DNA of 5,827 bases. Source: Chitinophagaceae bacterium UBA2467. Its GTDB lineage: Bacteria; Bacteroidota; Bacteroidia; Chitinophagales; Chitinophagaceae. Shown here piece by piece: positions 5,121 to 5,827 of this stretch (within the stretch, counting starts at the first letter, position 1; each line of letters begins with the position of its first letter). Below the pieces are notes generated by a model, which searched no databases, was not told the DNA's origin, and saw only the letters and a list, made by a program, of their open reading frames with translations. The stretch is taken from contig DDPN01000155.1 of the NCBI GenBank assembly GCA_002342205.1, positions 1 through 5,827 on the forward strand. The letters run 5' to 3'. The translations under genes and the position numbers were made by a program.

Positions 5121-5827
5121 ATGGCAAAGCAGATTTTCTTTGATATTGAAGCAAGAAACAGAATGAAAAAAGGGGTTGACACACTTGCCAACGCCGTGAA
5201 AGTAACATTAGGACCGAAGGGTCGTAATGTGGTTATCGAAAAGAAATTTGGGGCTCCGCAAGTAACAAAAGACGGTGTGAGTGTAGCAAAAGAAATTGAA
5301 CTAGAAGACCCTATCGAGAATATGGGTGCGCAAATGGTAAAAGAAGTTGCATCTAAAACAGCAGACATCGCTGGTGATGGTACAACTACTGCTACGGTTT
5401 TAGCGCAGGCGATCATCAGCGAAGGTTTGAAAATGGTTGCTGCTGGTGCCAACCCAATGGATCTTAAAAGAGGAATTGATAAAGCAGTAAGTTTAGTTGT
5501 AGAAAGCTTGAAGTCACAAAGCCAGACTGTTGGAAGCGATAGCAAAAAAATTCAACAAGTTGCTACTATCTCTGCTAATAATGATGAAACAATTGGTAAG
5601 TTGATTGCTGAAGCTTTTGCAAAAGTTGGTAAAGAAGGAGTCATCACTGTCGAAGAAGCAAAAGGTACTGACACAACTGTTGATGTTGTTGAAGGAATGC
5701 AATTTGACCGTGGTTATGTCTCACCCTATTTCGTTACGAATAGCGAAAAGATGGAAGCAGAACTGCAGAACCCTTACATCTTGATCTACGATAAAAAAAT
5801 CAGCAATATGAAGGATATCCTTCATAT
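5121..5827 (+). CDS. groEL: Chaperonin GroEL, N-terminal part (3' end beyond the window)
   Basis: GroEL is the ATP-driven double-ring chaperonin that encloses and folds cytosolic proteins with GroES. The 235 complete codons visible are a bit under half of the usual 540-550. The start MAKQIFFD is typical of Bacteroidota GroEL. In the equatorial domain, LGPKGRNVV (30-38) and KDGVSVAKEIEL (50-61) are standard, and GDGTTTAT (85-92) is the nucleotide-binding motif with Asp86 as the catalytic aspartate equivalent. ISANND and GKEGVITVEE lie in the intermediate region, and EGMQFDRGYVSPYF leads into the apical domain, where the window ends. The frame is open to the right edge with no sign of damage. 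The 40-bp gap after groES contains an A-run (about 5098-5110) that resembles the A-rich translation-start context of this phylum. Confidence 0.97.
   Translation, partial: MAKQIFFDIEARNRMKKGVDTLANAVKVTLGPKGRNVVIEKKFGAPQVTKDGVSVAKEIELEDPIENMGAQMVKEVASKTADIAGDGTTTATVLAQAIISEGLKMVAAGANPMDLKRGIDKAVSLVVESLKSQSQTVGSDSKKIQQVATISANNDETIGKLIAEAFAKVGKEGVITVEEAKGTDTTVDVVEGMQFDRGYVSPYFVTNSEKMEAELQNPYILIYDKKISNMKDILH

Noticed and set aside
5111..5702. Minus-strand frames of 144 and 62 codons opposite groEL
   Set aside because: Long antisense frames opposite groEL are a common by-product of its codon use; the plus-strand GroEL match is unambiguous.
1..5827. Mobile element, CRISPR array or defence system
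   Set aside because: No transposase, integrase, repeat array, tRNA or phage-like gene can be seen; all long frames are conserved housekeeping genes or DUF1573.

Overview
This window looks like ordinary chromosomal housekeeping DNA from a member of the Bacteroidota, most likely of the Cytophagales type. Three things point there. The beginning of a fused SecDF is present, and NusB is of the long form (about 310 residues). The start codons are preceded by A-rich stretches rather than Shine-Dalgarno sequences, and several intergenic regions carry matches to the Bacteroidota promoter consensus (TTG, 17-23 bp, TAnnTTTG). The genus cannot be fixed from the sequence alone. No rRNA, tRNA, CRISPR array, insertion sequence, integrase or phage gene is visible.

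Layout: the left edge (1-887, minus strand) is the N-terminal part of secDF, whose C-terminus lies beyond base 1. A 134-bp divergent spacer (888-1021) separates it from a plus-strand class I aminotransferase of the aspartate aminotransferase Ib type (1022-2221). This gene runs tail to tail into, and overlaps by 56 bp, a minus-strand operon read from right to left: nusB (3609-4553), a DUF1573 lipoprotein (3130-3585), yajC (2791-3117) and coaE (2166-2789), with gaps of 23, 12 and 1 bp. A 245-bp divergent spacer (4554-4798) holds the likely nusB-operon promoter, a perfect inverted repeat and the groES leader. To its right are groES (4799-5080) and the first 235 codons of groEL (5121-5827 and beyond) on the plus strand.

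How the genes fit together: SecDF and YajC are auxiliary subunits of the Sec translocon. In many bacteria their genes are adjacent; here both are on the minus strand but separated by coaE and the opposed aminotransferase gene. NusB acts in rRNA transcription antitermination, CoaE makes CoA, and GroES/GroEL fold cytosolic proteins. The DUF1573 lipoprotein is the only protein of unknown function.

I found no new biological system. The observations most worth checking are regulatory: a perfect 7-bp dyad with 11-bp spacer upstream of groES where no CIRCE is visible, a 17-bp promoter-region sequence shared (15/17) by secDF and the nusB-yajC operon, and the 3' overlap of coaE with the aminotransferase gene, which coincides with the extreme C-terminus of CoaE.
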